Shown: in pieces, positions 43,583-52,316 of the stretch
Numbering within the stretch: the stretch's first letter is position 1
How the letters are laid out: each line of letters opens with the position of its first letter
Assembly (NCBI RefSeq): GCF_900314615.1
Contig: NZ_OMWA01000014.1
Location: forward strand, 1-64,000
Source: an uncultured Methanobrevibacter sp.
GTDB lineage: Archaea > Methanobacteriota > Methanobacteria > Methanobacteriales > Methanobacteriaceae
Reading direction: 5' to 3'
DNA: 64,000 nt
Translations under genes and position numbers: made by a program
The notes under the pieces: model-generated
The model's input: the letters and a program-made list of their open reading frames with translations, nothing else
What the model was told of the DNA's origin: nothing
Databases searched by the model: none

Positions 43583-46500
43583 CTATTTTTTAATTCTGAT
43601 AGTGTTTGTGATTTTGGATTTTCCATAAATTGAATATATTTTATATGACCCCACTTTAAGGTTAAGCTTAATGGTTATAGTAGCTTTTCCATACCTGTTA
43701 GTTTTGGCAATATATTTTTTACCTTTAATTTTAAATGTGATTTTCTTATTCTTTAAGGCTTTTCCATTACCGTTGACTAATTTAGCAGTGAATTTGTAAG
43801 ATTTTGCCTTTTTGAAAACCTTATTGACAGTTATCAAAACAGGTTTTACAGTAATGGTATTGGATACCTTAAATCCTTTATAGGTTGCTGTAATGGCATA
43901 TTTTTTATTTATAAGATTTATTTTAAGAGATGCATAACCGTTAGAATTGGTTGTAATTGTATATGTCTTTCCAGCTATTCTAACAGAGATTTTTTCACCG
44001 AATCCAACAGGATTACCATTATCGTCATAAACTCGTATTGTGAACTTTTTACCGCTTAATGCATAAATGGTCATGTCTTTGTTATTTGTAATCCTTGGTG
44101 AGACATTTATGGACTGAATTAGGGTTTCACCGGTGTTCAGATTAATAATAGTCATATTATACTTGCCAACATCCAACTGAATCGGAATAGATGCGAAACC
44201 ATTAGCATCAGTTGTCCCAATATATTCAACATCGTTGATTATGAATTTAACATCTGAATTATTTAACGGATTTCCATAACTGTCCAAAAAGATTATTGAA
44301 TATTTAGAATTATATGTCTTATTTGAAGTATTATTGTTTAATATTGTTGATTTAACTTCCAAATCAGCAGTGAAATTCACTCCATCATAATATTTATCGC
44401 CAGCAAAGTAACCCTGAATTAAGTAATTTCCTTGAGTTAAATTTAAAGAAGCTTCCCCATTTTTATCAGTATTAATAGTGAAAGATTTATTGTTTAACTC
44501 AAATAGGATTTTACTGTCAGATATAGGCTGTCCCATTGAATTAAATAAGGTTACTTTATAAAGATTTCCGACATATATCTGTGAGATATTGGAGCTTAAA
44601 AATGCCTTTTGAGCCTGCACTTCGAAACATGCTGAAATATTATTTACATTATAATCCATTTCATTTTCAAGATACACCTCAACAGAATAATTTCCTTTAG
44701 CCTGATTAAGGAAAACTATATCTGAGGTTCCATTTGTTTTTAATCTAAACTCTTCATCATTGATTTTTACAATATAAGTTCCATTAATAGTTTTTGATGA
44801 TGAGATATTGATGGATACATTATTTGCATCAACATTAATATCCATGCCAATCACAACATTTTCTCTAACTTTAACAGATAAGTTTTTTGATGAATTAAAG
44901 TAATTGTCATCCCCCATGAATGAAATATGAACATCATAAAGTCCATTTGTCAGGTTGAGCGGAATTTGGCAAAAACCGTTTAAATCAGTTAGGACACTAT
45001 ATGCTTTTCCATTCAATTCAACTTCAATCAAACGGTCAGGTACGCATTCGCCGTTAACATCTTTTAAAGTCATATTAAATTCAGAGAACTGATTTTCAAC
45101 AATTGTCAAATCATCTGCTGCAATTACAGTTCCTATAACATTTACAGTAAACTGATCAATGGCCTTGTTAAATTCATAGTTGTCATTTAGTTCAACAGAA
45201 ACATTGTAAATGCCATTTTCGAGATTATTTAAAACTAAAATGGAGTCAAAATCGTATCTATCACCGTTTACAATGATTGTCGGCAAATCATCAATCTCTT
45301 TAGACAGACTTACATTAATTTTTGCAGAATTTTGATATTTTTCAACTTCCAGCACAATTGTAACTTCTGATTTTACTTTAATTAGTGATGTGGAATGTGA
45401 ATCAAAGTAATTGTCATCCCCTGCGAATTTAACTAAAACATCATACTTGCCGAAAGGAAGATTCATAGGAATAGAAACCATTCCATCAAAATCAGTTATA
45501 GTAATGTAAGTTTCATTGTTTAAAGTCAACTCAAGAGTTTTATTGGAAATTGGCTGATTTTTGCCGTCAACAAGATAAGCAGTGAAATTCATTTCATCCT
45601 CATCAGTTACGGTCAGATTATCTGCTATGATTTTACTTTCACTTACATTAACTTCAAATGAATCTTTAACCTCATCAAATACATAAGAATTATTATTTAA
45701 GATGATTTCTACATTATAAACTCCATTATCAAGATTGATCATATTCATACCTGCAATACCATTTTGAGAAGTGATATTGAATTTATTGTCATTGACAATG
45801 ACTGTTAATGTTTCATTAATTGATCTTGATAAAGTAATGTTTAAAGAGGCAGTGTTTTGATACTTTTCAATACTCAAAGAGATTTCAACTTTAGGATAAA
45901 CTGTAATGACTGAATTTTTAGATGTATTGAAGAAGTTATCATCACCGTTAAAGTTTGCTGTAACATTATAAGTGCCTGCAGTAAGATTAATCAATATTGC
46001 AAATTCTCCATTATCACCAGTTACAGCAGAGTAACTTTCATTATTCAAAATAAATTCTACGGATTTATTAACTAACAGATTTCCTTCAATATCAGTTAAA
46101 CGACCTGTATAATTTAAAGCATCACTATCATCGCATACCATATCATCTGCATCAATAACAGTTCCTGTAACATCAACAACAAAACTAATATCAGCAGGAT
46201 TGGATAAATAGTTATCATTTGCTATAGAAACACTGATATTGTATTCGCCGTTGTCAAGACCAGTCATGTTTAAAAATGCCATTCCGTTTGTTGATGTGAT
46301 ATTTTGAGTCCTGTTGTTAATTTTAAATGTCAGTGTCTCATTAAGAGGCTTTGAAATATTCACATAAACAATTGCGGTGTCCTGATATTTATCATATCTG
46401 ACATTAATCTCAACAATGTCTTTAACCATGACTGTTTTAGATGAATTTGATTTGAAATAATCATTGCTTCCTTCAAAATCAATATCTAATTTATATTTGC

Positions 46501-49500
46501 CCAATCCAAGGTTTAAAACAAGTGTTGCGACACCATTATCTGTAGTTGCATTATAGGTAACATTGTTTATGGTAAATCGGATATTTTCTCCAGATAACGG
46601 ATTGCCATCTGAATCAGTTAAAGTAATGTTATAAATTAACTGATTATCGTATATAGTTAAGTCATCAGCAGATATTACGGTATTTTTAACATCGACAGTA
46701 AAACTATCTTCGATGATATTGGAGTTGTAAATCTGCTCGTATGAGCAAACAGTGACATTATAAATATCATTTAAAAGATTGGATAAGTTAAGACTGGACT
46801 GGCCATTGATTAATTCAATTTCATATATCTTACCATTAACAACCACACTGACAGTCATATTAATTGTTTCATTTGCACTAACAGATATGGATACATTGTT
46901 TAAAACTCTTGAAATGCTTGAAGTCAGATTTATTTCTCTGACACTGATTTCTACTGATTTATAATCCGCAGATGAGTTATAACCTGTTGCAGCAAATATT
47001 GCTGAAATGAAATTGACAGTCCGGTTAAGACTGCATTCAAAAACAGCCTGACCATTGCTTGCATTGACATGATAATCTTTACCGTTGATATTGAATATTA
47101 CTTCACCATCAGGCATGTTTCCATATTCATCTGTGAAACTGGCAATAAGAGTGACCGGATTGAAACCGTTATAGCTGACATTTAGAGAAGTATTAACAGC
47201 AATTGGATTTAATATTGTAAACGCTTTAATGCCTGCTACCTGAGAATAGTATGAATGAGATGAATATGCCCATTTCAAATCGTATAAATCATCCCATTTC
47301 TTACCGTCATAGCTTACAAAAGAAATTCCCGGTTTATAAAGCATCCTGTTTAGGGATATTGCTTCTGAAATTGGGAAATTTGCTTCCCCGTCAACATGAA
47401 TATTGAAAACAACTTCAAATACATCTCCAGCTTTTAATGGAATTAACTGACCTAAATCAAAGGTGTAGTAACCCGGATTGGAGATTCCTTTTTTAACCAG
47501 TACCAGCTCATCATTTACATATACGGATGCTGTCCAGTTGGTAATTTTTTCAAAGTAGGTTGAAACAGCAGCAAGATATTCGTCATCGCCTGCAGTGAAA
47601 ACATTCTTATACCAGACAGTATCTGAAGAGTTGCAGAAGAGGTATGTAATTCCTGCTATGTCATACTGGTAATTTTTATCATATTTTTTTGTGTCATTAA
47701 ATATTATTGTATATGCAGAATCTTTAATGCCAGGCTGGGCAAATTTCATATCATAATATGATACATAGAAGTATCCGTTTTCACCCCATGAAGGTCCCCA
47801 GCTGTTTCTTACAATCCATGCACCATCTCCTTCAATGGAGTTTGACCATTTGAAATTGGATTTGGAATAATTGTCATCCCATCCGACAATTGTTACTGCA
47901 TGATTCGATGCTACATTTGAATAACAGTAATAACCTTTGGTTGTACTGTCATAATAGTTACCGTAATAAGCCATGGATGTTCCAACAGCACCATATTTTA
48001 ATATTGCTTCTTTTATTGCATCATTATCAGTGTAATTTTCACGTGATAAAAACAGTATATTTTGAACATGGAAAATGCTGTTGAATATGGATGACAATAC
48101 TGATTTATCATCGAATAAGTCATCCATTTCAGATACAGGACCCAACCAGCTTGTCAGATATCCCCAAGGCATATTATCATAACCGCCATCATTTGTATTC
48201 ATATTCCACCCGTAATCTGAAAATAAAGCGGCAAGATTTTTCATGTTTTCCTCGGATAAATCATAAGCATTGCCTGTAGCCTTAAGTAAACATGACTCCA
48301 AAACTGAAATCGCTGTAAATGCCCAGCAGTTACCTGAAGATTGCTGATTTTTTACAATAGTTGTAAATCCGTTTTCATAGAGATTATATCTGGAAGGGAT
48401 TGAATCTATAGGAGTGTCATTGAATTTAACCATTGAATAATTTCCGCTGCCAATTGTCAGATTAACATTTGAAGAGTCAAAAAGGTCATTATTCAGATAT
48501 GCATTATTATCTGAAAATTTATTGAATCCCAATATTGGGACTTTAACTGTGTTTAAAAGAGAGTATACTGCTCCGCCGATAAAAGATGCATTATTACCAT
48601 TGAATATATTAGCTCTCATAAAAAGAGAGGTAGAGTTGTCTGCAAATACTGCTCCACCATTTCTTGCTGAATTGCTAATGAATTTTGAACTGGTCAGTGA
48701 AAGATTACCATACATGTGATAAATAGCTCCGCCATTCCATTTTGCAGAATTGTTTTCAAAATATCCGTTATTTAATGAAAAAGTGGATTTTAAAGAAGTT
48801 ATCGCTGAGCCAAATGTTGCAGAACAATTTATAAAATCAACGTTTTTACCGTCAAATGAGGAATATTTAATGTAAACTGCTCCTCCGGCATCATCAATCG
48901 AACGTGAATTATAAAACTTTGATTTTGAAATGACTACACTGCCTGTATTTTCACATGCAATTGCTCCACCGTAATTATATGCAAAATTATTGATAAAAAG
49001 TGAATCGGCAATTTCAAGATTACCGCTGCCCATATAAATTGCACCACCATAGACGGCATAGTTGTCAGAGAAAGTACAATTATTTAATGTTAGTTGTGCA
49101 TTAGGGTAATCAGAAGGAGTATAAATTGCTCCACCGAAATTATTTCCATAGGAATCCGGACGTGAGCCATATCCGTATGAAAAGACTGTATTATTTGCTG
49201 CAATTTTACCTAAATTGGTAATTGACATGTCCACAAAAGTTACATTTTGTACTGTTAAAATGGTGCTTACTTTAAAACCGACACCGGCATAACTTATTAT
49301 GGTTTTTTCAACATCACTACCGTAAATATTAACCCTTTCAATATTTTTATTGGAATCCAGTTCATATTCCCCATCTGCAAGATAAATATTGCAGTTTGAT
49401 TTGATTCTATCGGCGGTTAAATATTTATAGGGATTGTCTATAGATCCATTTCCATCACTTTCAGCTGAGGCATTGAAATAATAGTCATTAGATGCCTTCA

Positions 49501-49663
49501 ATATATTTCTACCCAGATTTGCTGAAAGAGATGGTGATTCATTAAAATTATCGTTATTTAGCATATCAGTAGAATTATCTGCTGCAAAGCCTGCAGGAAT
49601 TATTATTAATAAAAATAATAATGCTAAGCATATACTAAACAAACTGCATCTCTTTTTATTCAT
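43583..49663 (-). CDS. Adhesin-like surface protein 6 (2026 aa) with papain-family protease domain
   Basis: A signal peptide (to about residue 27, ...IPAGFAADN) is followed by a beta-helix block (about 60-410) and a complete C1 papain-like peptidase. The latter has QSSGNCWAF with catalytic Cys (about residue 446), NHAVTIVGWDD with catalytic His (about 587) and RNSWGPSWGENGYF with the Asn (about 620). A beta-rich domain resembling the lectin-like domain that follows such peptidases comes next (about 650-815). Five copies of a two-part Ig-like unit (about 990-1690) and the Lys-rich end module follow. Known ALPs of rumen Methanobrevibacter include papain-domain proteins. A role in cutting surface proteins or peptides is inferred. 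AAGGTC precedes the ATG. It is divergent from the DUF123 gene. Confidence 0.87.
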   Translation of the reverse strand: MNKKRCSLFSICLALLFLLIIIPAGFAADNSTDMLNNDNFNESPSLSANLGRNILKASNDYYFNASAESDGNGSIDNPYKYLTADRIKSNCNIYLADGEYELDSNKNIERVNIYGSDVEKTIISYAGVGFKVSTILTVQNVTFVDMSITNLGKIAANNTVFSYGYGSRPDSYGNNFGGAIYTPSDYPNAQLTLNNCTFSDNYAVYGGAIYMGSGNLEIADSLFINNFAYNYGGAIACENTGSVVISKSKFYNSRSIDDAGGAVYIKYSSFDGKNVDFINCSATFGSAITSLKSTFSLNNGYFENNSAKWNGGAIYHMYGNLSLTSSKFISNSARNGGAVFADNSTSLFMRANIFNGNNASFIGGAVYSLLNTVKVPILGFNKFSDNNAYLNNDLFDSSNVNLTIGSGNYSMVKFNDTPIDSIPSRYNLYENGFTTIVKNQQSSGNCWAFTAISVLESCLLKATGNAYDLSEENMKNLAALFSDYGWNMNTNDGGYDNMPWGYLTSWLGPVSEMDDLFDDKSVLSSIFNSIFHVQNILFLSRENYTDNDAIKEAILKYGAVGTSMAYYGNYYDSTTKGYYCYSNVASNHAVTIVGWDDNYSKSNFKWSNSIEGDGAWIVRNSWGPSWGENGYFYVSYYDMKFAQPGIKDSAYTIIFNDTKKYDKNYQYDIAGITYLFCNSSDTVWYKNVFTAGDDEYLAAVSTYFEKITNWTASVYVNDELVLVKKGISNPGYYTFDLGQLIPLKAGDVFEVVFNIHVDGEANFPISEAISLNRMLYKPGISFVSYDGKKWDDLYDLKWAYSSHSYYSQVAGIKAFTILNPIAVNTSLNVSYNGFNPVTLIASFTDEYGNMPDGEVIFNINGKDYHVNASNGQAVFECSLNRTVNFISAIFAATGYNSSADYKSVEISVREINLTSSISRVLNNVSISVSANETINMTVSVVVNGKIYEIELINGQSSLNLSNLLNDIYNVTVCSYEQIYNSNIIEDSFTVDVKNTVISADDLTIYDNQLIYNITLTDSDGNPLSGENIRFTINNVTYNATTDNGVATLVLNLGLGKYKLDIDFEGSNDYFKSNSSKTVMVKDIVEINVRYDKYQDTAIVYVNISKPLNETLTFKINNRTQNITSTNGMAFLNMTGLDNGEYNISVSIANDNYLSNPADISFVVDVTGTVIDADDMVCDDSDALNYTGRLTDIEGNLLVNKSVEFILNNESYSAVTGDNGEFAILINLTAGTYNVTANFNGDDNFFNTSKNSVITVYPKVEISLSIEKYQNTASLNITLSRSINETLTVIVNDNKFNITSQNGIAGMNMINLDNGVYNVEIILNNNSYVFDEVKDSFEVNVSESKIIADNLTVTDEDEMNFTAYLVDGKNQPISNKTLELTLNNETYITITDFDGMVSIPMNLPFGKYDVLVKFAGDDNYFDSHSTSLIKVKSEVTIVLEVEKYQNSAKINVSLSKEIDDLPTIIVNGDRYDFDSILVLNNLENGIYNVSVELNDNYEFNKAIDQFTVNVIGTVIAADDLTIVENQFSEFNMTLKDVNGECVPDRLIEVELNGKAYSVLTDLNGFCQIPLNLTNGLYDVHISFMGDDNYFNSSKNLSVKVRENVVIGMDINVDANNVSINISSSKTINGTYIVKINDEEFRLKTNGTSDIVFLNQAKGNYSVEVYLENEMDYNVNNISACFEVQAQKAFLSSNISQIYVGNLYKVTLFNSMGQPISDSKILFELNNKSFTINTDKNGEASLNLTQGNYLIQGYFAGDKYYDGVNFTADLEVKSTILNNNTSNKTYNSKYSIIFLDSYGNPLNNSDVKFIINDVEYIGTTDANGFASIPIQLDVGKYNMTIINLNTGETLIQSINVSPRITNNKDMTIYALSGKKFTIRVYDDNGNPVGFGEKISVRIAGKTYTITTNSNGYASLKINLINKKYAITATYKGFKVSNTITVKPVLITVNKVFKKAKSYKFTAKLVNGNGKALKNKKITFKIKGKKYIAKTNRYGKATITIKLNLKVGSYKIYSIYGKSKITNTIRIKK
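44610..46700 (-). repeat. Tandem two-domain Ig-like supermodule repeats in adhesin gene 6
   Basis: About five consecutive units of roughly 160 residues repeat. In each, half one contains ADDLT ... GDDNYF and half two contains KYQ-N/D-T/S-A ... LDNGxYNV ... NVxGTVI. Units differ enough in DNA to look old rather than recently duplicated. Confidence 0.65.
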
Positions 49664-49777
49664 ATTTTGACCTTCAAATTAAAATTTAATTTATATTATT
49701 TTAATTTATATTTATAATAATATAAATAATCAACTGAACTTTAAAAATTTATACTTAAAAATATATATTAAAAATTG

Positions 49778-50200
49778 ATGAAAGGATGTTATTGTTTAAT
49801 AATTAAATTAAATAAGGATACAACCATTAAAATAGGAAAGAAACTTGGAAAAATAGATTTTAATAAAGGATATTATGTCTATGTGGGCTCTGCTATGAAT
49901 TCACTTGAATCAAGAATTAAAAGACATTTGAGTGACGAAAAAAAGCTTCACTGGCATGTGGATTATCTTTTGAGAAAAGCAGAAATTACAGATGTAATCT
50001 ACAACGAATCAAAAAGAAAAATAGAATGTGACCTTTCACAGTTGATTTCGCTAAAATCAGAAGGCATTGAAGATTTCGGATGTTCAGACTGTGAATGTGA
50101 AAGCCACCTATATTATTTTAAAAATAGAAATGAAGCTATTGAGACTGTTGAAAATGATTATAACTCAATAGCTATGGATTTTAAATATTTTAAAAAATAA
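49778..50200 (+). CDS. DUF123 (GIY-YIG-like) nuclease-family protein
   Basis: This 140-aa protein starts MKGCYCLIIKL and contains GYYVYVGSAMNSLESRIKRHL, in which the VYVGSA segment corresponds to the YIG half of GIY-YIG nucleases. It then has HWHVDYLL and a C-terminal Cys cluster CSDCECESHLYYF. This is the archaeal DUF123 family, usually a stand-alone domain or fused to endonuclease III. A nuclease role is inferred from the fold, not shown. ATG at 49778 follows a TATA-rich stretch with no ribosome binding site, so the mRNA may be leaderless. It overlaps the convergent gene at 50190 by 11 bp. Confidence 0.82.
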   Translation: MKGCYCLIIKLNKDTTIKIGKKLGKIDFNKGYYVYVGSAMNSLESRIKRHLSDEKKLHWHVDYLLRKAEITDVIYNESKRKIECDLSQLISLKSEGIEDFGCSDCECESHLYYFKNRNEAIETVENDYNSIAMDFKYFKK

Positions 50201-50681
50201 ATCCCCGTTTTTTCTTGTGTCTGTAGGATATTTCAAATGAATCAAGGGCTATTTTTTTCAAAACCTCCCTGTCTTCATCATTAATATTGACGACACTTTC
50301 CCATTCCTTTTCCAAGGCAGATATTTCATCAAGAATAGTTATACCCTTTTCGGTTAAAGTGCAGTCATATTCAAGGCCGTTTCCAGGATTTAAATCTACT
50401 TCAACCAGATTATACTTTTCAAGTTTCTGATATTTCTTCAAATATAATCCTAAATGCATATTGAACAGGTCGTCCTTTTTAGCTTTTTCAAACTGTTTTA
50501 CACGAATCTTTTTGTGATGATGCTTTTCATGCTTTTTGACCTGCTTTAAAAGTTTGATTTGACTTTCATGAAGAAATATGCTTAAGTCTTCACGTACATA
50601 AGTCATCTTGGACTCTTCAATAATGCCAATCAGTGAGGAGGCAGGCATTTTTGCAATTGCATCTTTGTGAGGATGTGCCAT
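50190..50681 (-). CDS. Small winged-helix-like protein, function unknown
   Basis: This 163-aa protein has a mixed charged N-terminal half with a basic His/Lys cluster (KKHEKHHHKKIRVK). The second half resembles a winged helix (LGLYLKKYQKLEKYNLVEVD, then CTLTEKGITILDEI), as in MarR-like regulators. It starts 9 bp after the HerA-like ATPase gene and is the third gene of that unit. Alternatively it is a structural partner of the ATPases. I do not recognise a named family. Confidence 0.6.
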   Translation of the reverse strand: MAHPHKDAIAKMPASSLIGIIEESKMTYVREDLSIFLHESQIKLLKQVKKHEKHHHKKIRVKQFEKAKKDDLFNMHLGLYLKKYQKLEKYNLVEVDLNPGNGLEYDCTLTEKGITILDEISALEKEWESVVNINDEDREVLKKIALDSFEISYRHKKKRGFIF

Positions 50682-50690
50682 TAAATCACC

Positions 50691-52316
50691 TTATTTCATC
50701 TGACCGAATATTCCTCTCATCAGACCTTTAGTTACCTCACGTGCAGCTGTGTTAACAGCCTGAGAAGCAGCTTTTTCAATAGCCTTCTGCTGAGCGGTCT
50801 TTTTGGTTTTCTTACCTGTAGTCTGTGTTTGACCTGACAATACTGTACCTAAAATATCGCCTAAAATTCCTCCTGCATTCAGTTGAGGCTGCTGCGGAGC
50901 TTCTTCAGCTTCACTTTGAACAGGTTCACCAGCAGGTTCTGTTTGAACTTCAACTTTTGCCTCTTCAATGACTTCAATATCACTATGCGGAACTTCACTT
51001 TCAACATTAGGATTTGAATCAATTTTATTTAAAAGCATTTCATAAGCAGACAATCCGTCTACAGCTTCCCAGTATTTTGATTTAAGTTCTGAAAGGTTAA
51101 TCAGTTCCCCTCTCATTGCATCATCAATAGCTCCGATATAACTTTGCGGAGGAACAATATCGACTTTTTGAACTACTCCAGGTACACCTTTTTCATCTAA
51201 AACAGAAACCAGCGCTTCACCGATTCCAAGTTCGGAAATTACAGAGGCAGTTTCAAATTCAGGATTTGGTCTGAATGTTTCTGCAGCCACTTTAACGGCT
51301 TTCTGGTCTTTTGGAGTGTATGCATGAAGTGCGTGCTGTACACGGTTTCCGAGCTGTGCCAAGATATCGTCAGGAATATCTGCAGGGGACTGTGAGATAA
51401 AGTACAGTCCTACCCCTTTTGAACGAATAAGCCTTACAATCTGTTCGATTTTTTTGGCAAATTCAGGAGACATATCATCAAATAACAGATGAGCTTCATC
51501 AAAGAAGAATACGAATTTAGGTTTATCCATATCCCCAACTTCAGGTAAATTCTCAAATAATTCTGATAACATCCAAAGCAGAAATGTTGAGTAAATTTCA
51601 GGAGACAATGATAATTTTTGAGCATCCAAAACGTTGATTATACCTTTACCGTTGTCATCAACTCTCATAAAGTCATCCAAAACAAGTGCAGGTTCACCAA
51701 AAAATTCATTTCCGCCCTGGTCTTCAAGTGTGATAAGGCTTCTTAAAATGGTATTTGCAGATTTCTCAGCAATTGCACCGTATGCGCTTTCATATTCTGC
51801 CTTGTTTTCAACAACATGATTGATCATTGACTTTAAATCCTTCATGTCAATGATTAAAAGAGATTTTTCATCAGCTACTTTGAAAACTATATTCAAAACG
51901 CCCTGCTGAGCTTCAGACAAGTTCAGGATTTTTCCCAGAAGTGTAGGACCCATTTCAGATAATGATACACGAACAGGAAGACCTTTGGCTCCGAATAAAT
52001 CCCAGAATTCAACAGGATATGCCTGATATTTGAATCCTTTAGCTGCAAGGCCATATTTTTCCACATTGGTTTTAATCTTTTCTGTTTCAGAACCTATTTT
52101 GGCAAGTCCTGAAATGTCTCCTTTCATATCCGCTAAAAATACAGGAACCCCCATGTCTGAAAAAGATTCAGCCAGAGTTTTTAAAGTGATTGTTTTACCT
52201 GTACCTGTTGCTCCGGCTATCAGACCATGACGGTTAGCCAGTTTCAGCTGCAATTCAACACAAACATTTTCATTGCAACCAATCAATATTTTGTCATCTG
52301 CATACATTGTATTCAC
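50691..52316 (-). CDS. HerA-like/DUF853 ATPase
   Basis: This 541-aa protein belongs to the FtsK/HerA ATPase superfamily in its DUF853 (YjgR-like) branch. Walker A is GATGTGKT (about residues 36-43) and Walker B is FVFFFDEAHLLFDD. The family landmarks ADMKGDISGLAK, DLFGAKGLPVR and FISQSPADIPDDILAQLGNRVQHALHAYTP are all present. A low-complexity Gln/Glu/Ala linker leads to the conserved C-terminus VTKGLMRGIFGQMK. DNA translocation or processing is likely from the family. It overlaps the upstream helicase gene by 4 bp (ATGA) and is therefore probably translationally coupled. Confidence 0.85.
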   Translation of the reverse strand: MNTMYADDKILIGCNENVCVELQLKLANRHGLIAGATGTGKTITLKTLAESFSDMGVPVFLADMKGDISGLAKIGSETEKIKTNVEKYGLAAKGFKYQAYPVEFWDLFGAKGLPVRVSLSEMGPTLLGKILNLSEAQQGVLNIVFKVADEKSLLIIDMKDLKSMINHVVENKAEYESAYGAIAEKSANTILRSLITLEDQGGNEFFGEPALVLDDFMRVDDNGKGIINVLDAQKLSLSPEIYSTFLLWMLSELFENLPEVGDMDKPKFVFFFDEAHLLFDDMSPEFAKKIEQIVRLIRSKGVGLYFISQSPADIPDDILAQLGNRVQHALHAYTPKDQKAVKVAAETFRPNPEFETASVISELGIGEALVSVLDEKGVPGVVQKVDIVPPQSYIGAIDDAMRGELINLSELKSKYWEAVDGLSAYEMLLNKIDSNPNVESEVPHSDIEVIEEAKVEVQTEPAGEPVQSEAEEAPQQPQLNAGGILGDILGTVLSGQTQTTGKKTKKTAQQKAIEKAASQAVNTAAREVTKGLMRGIFGQMK

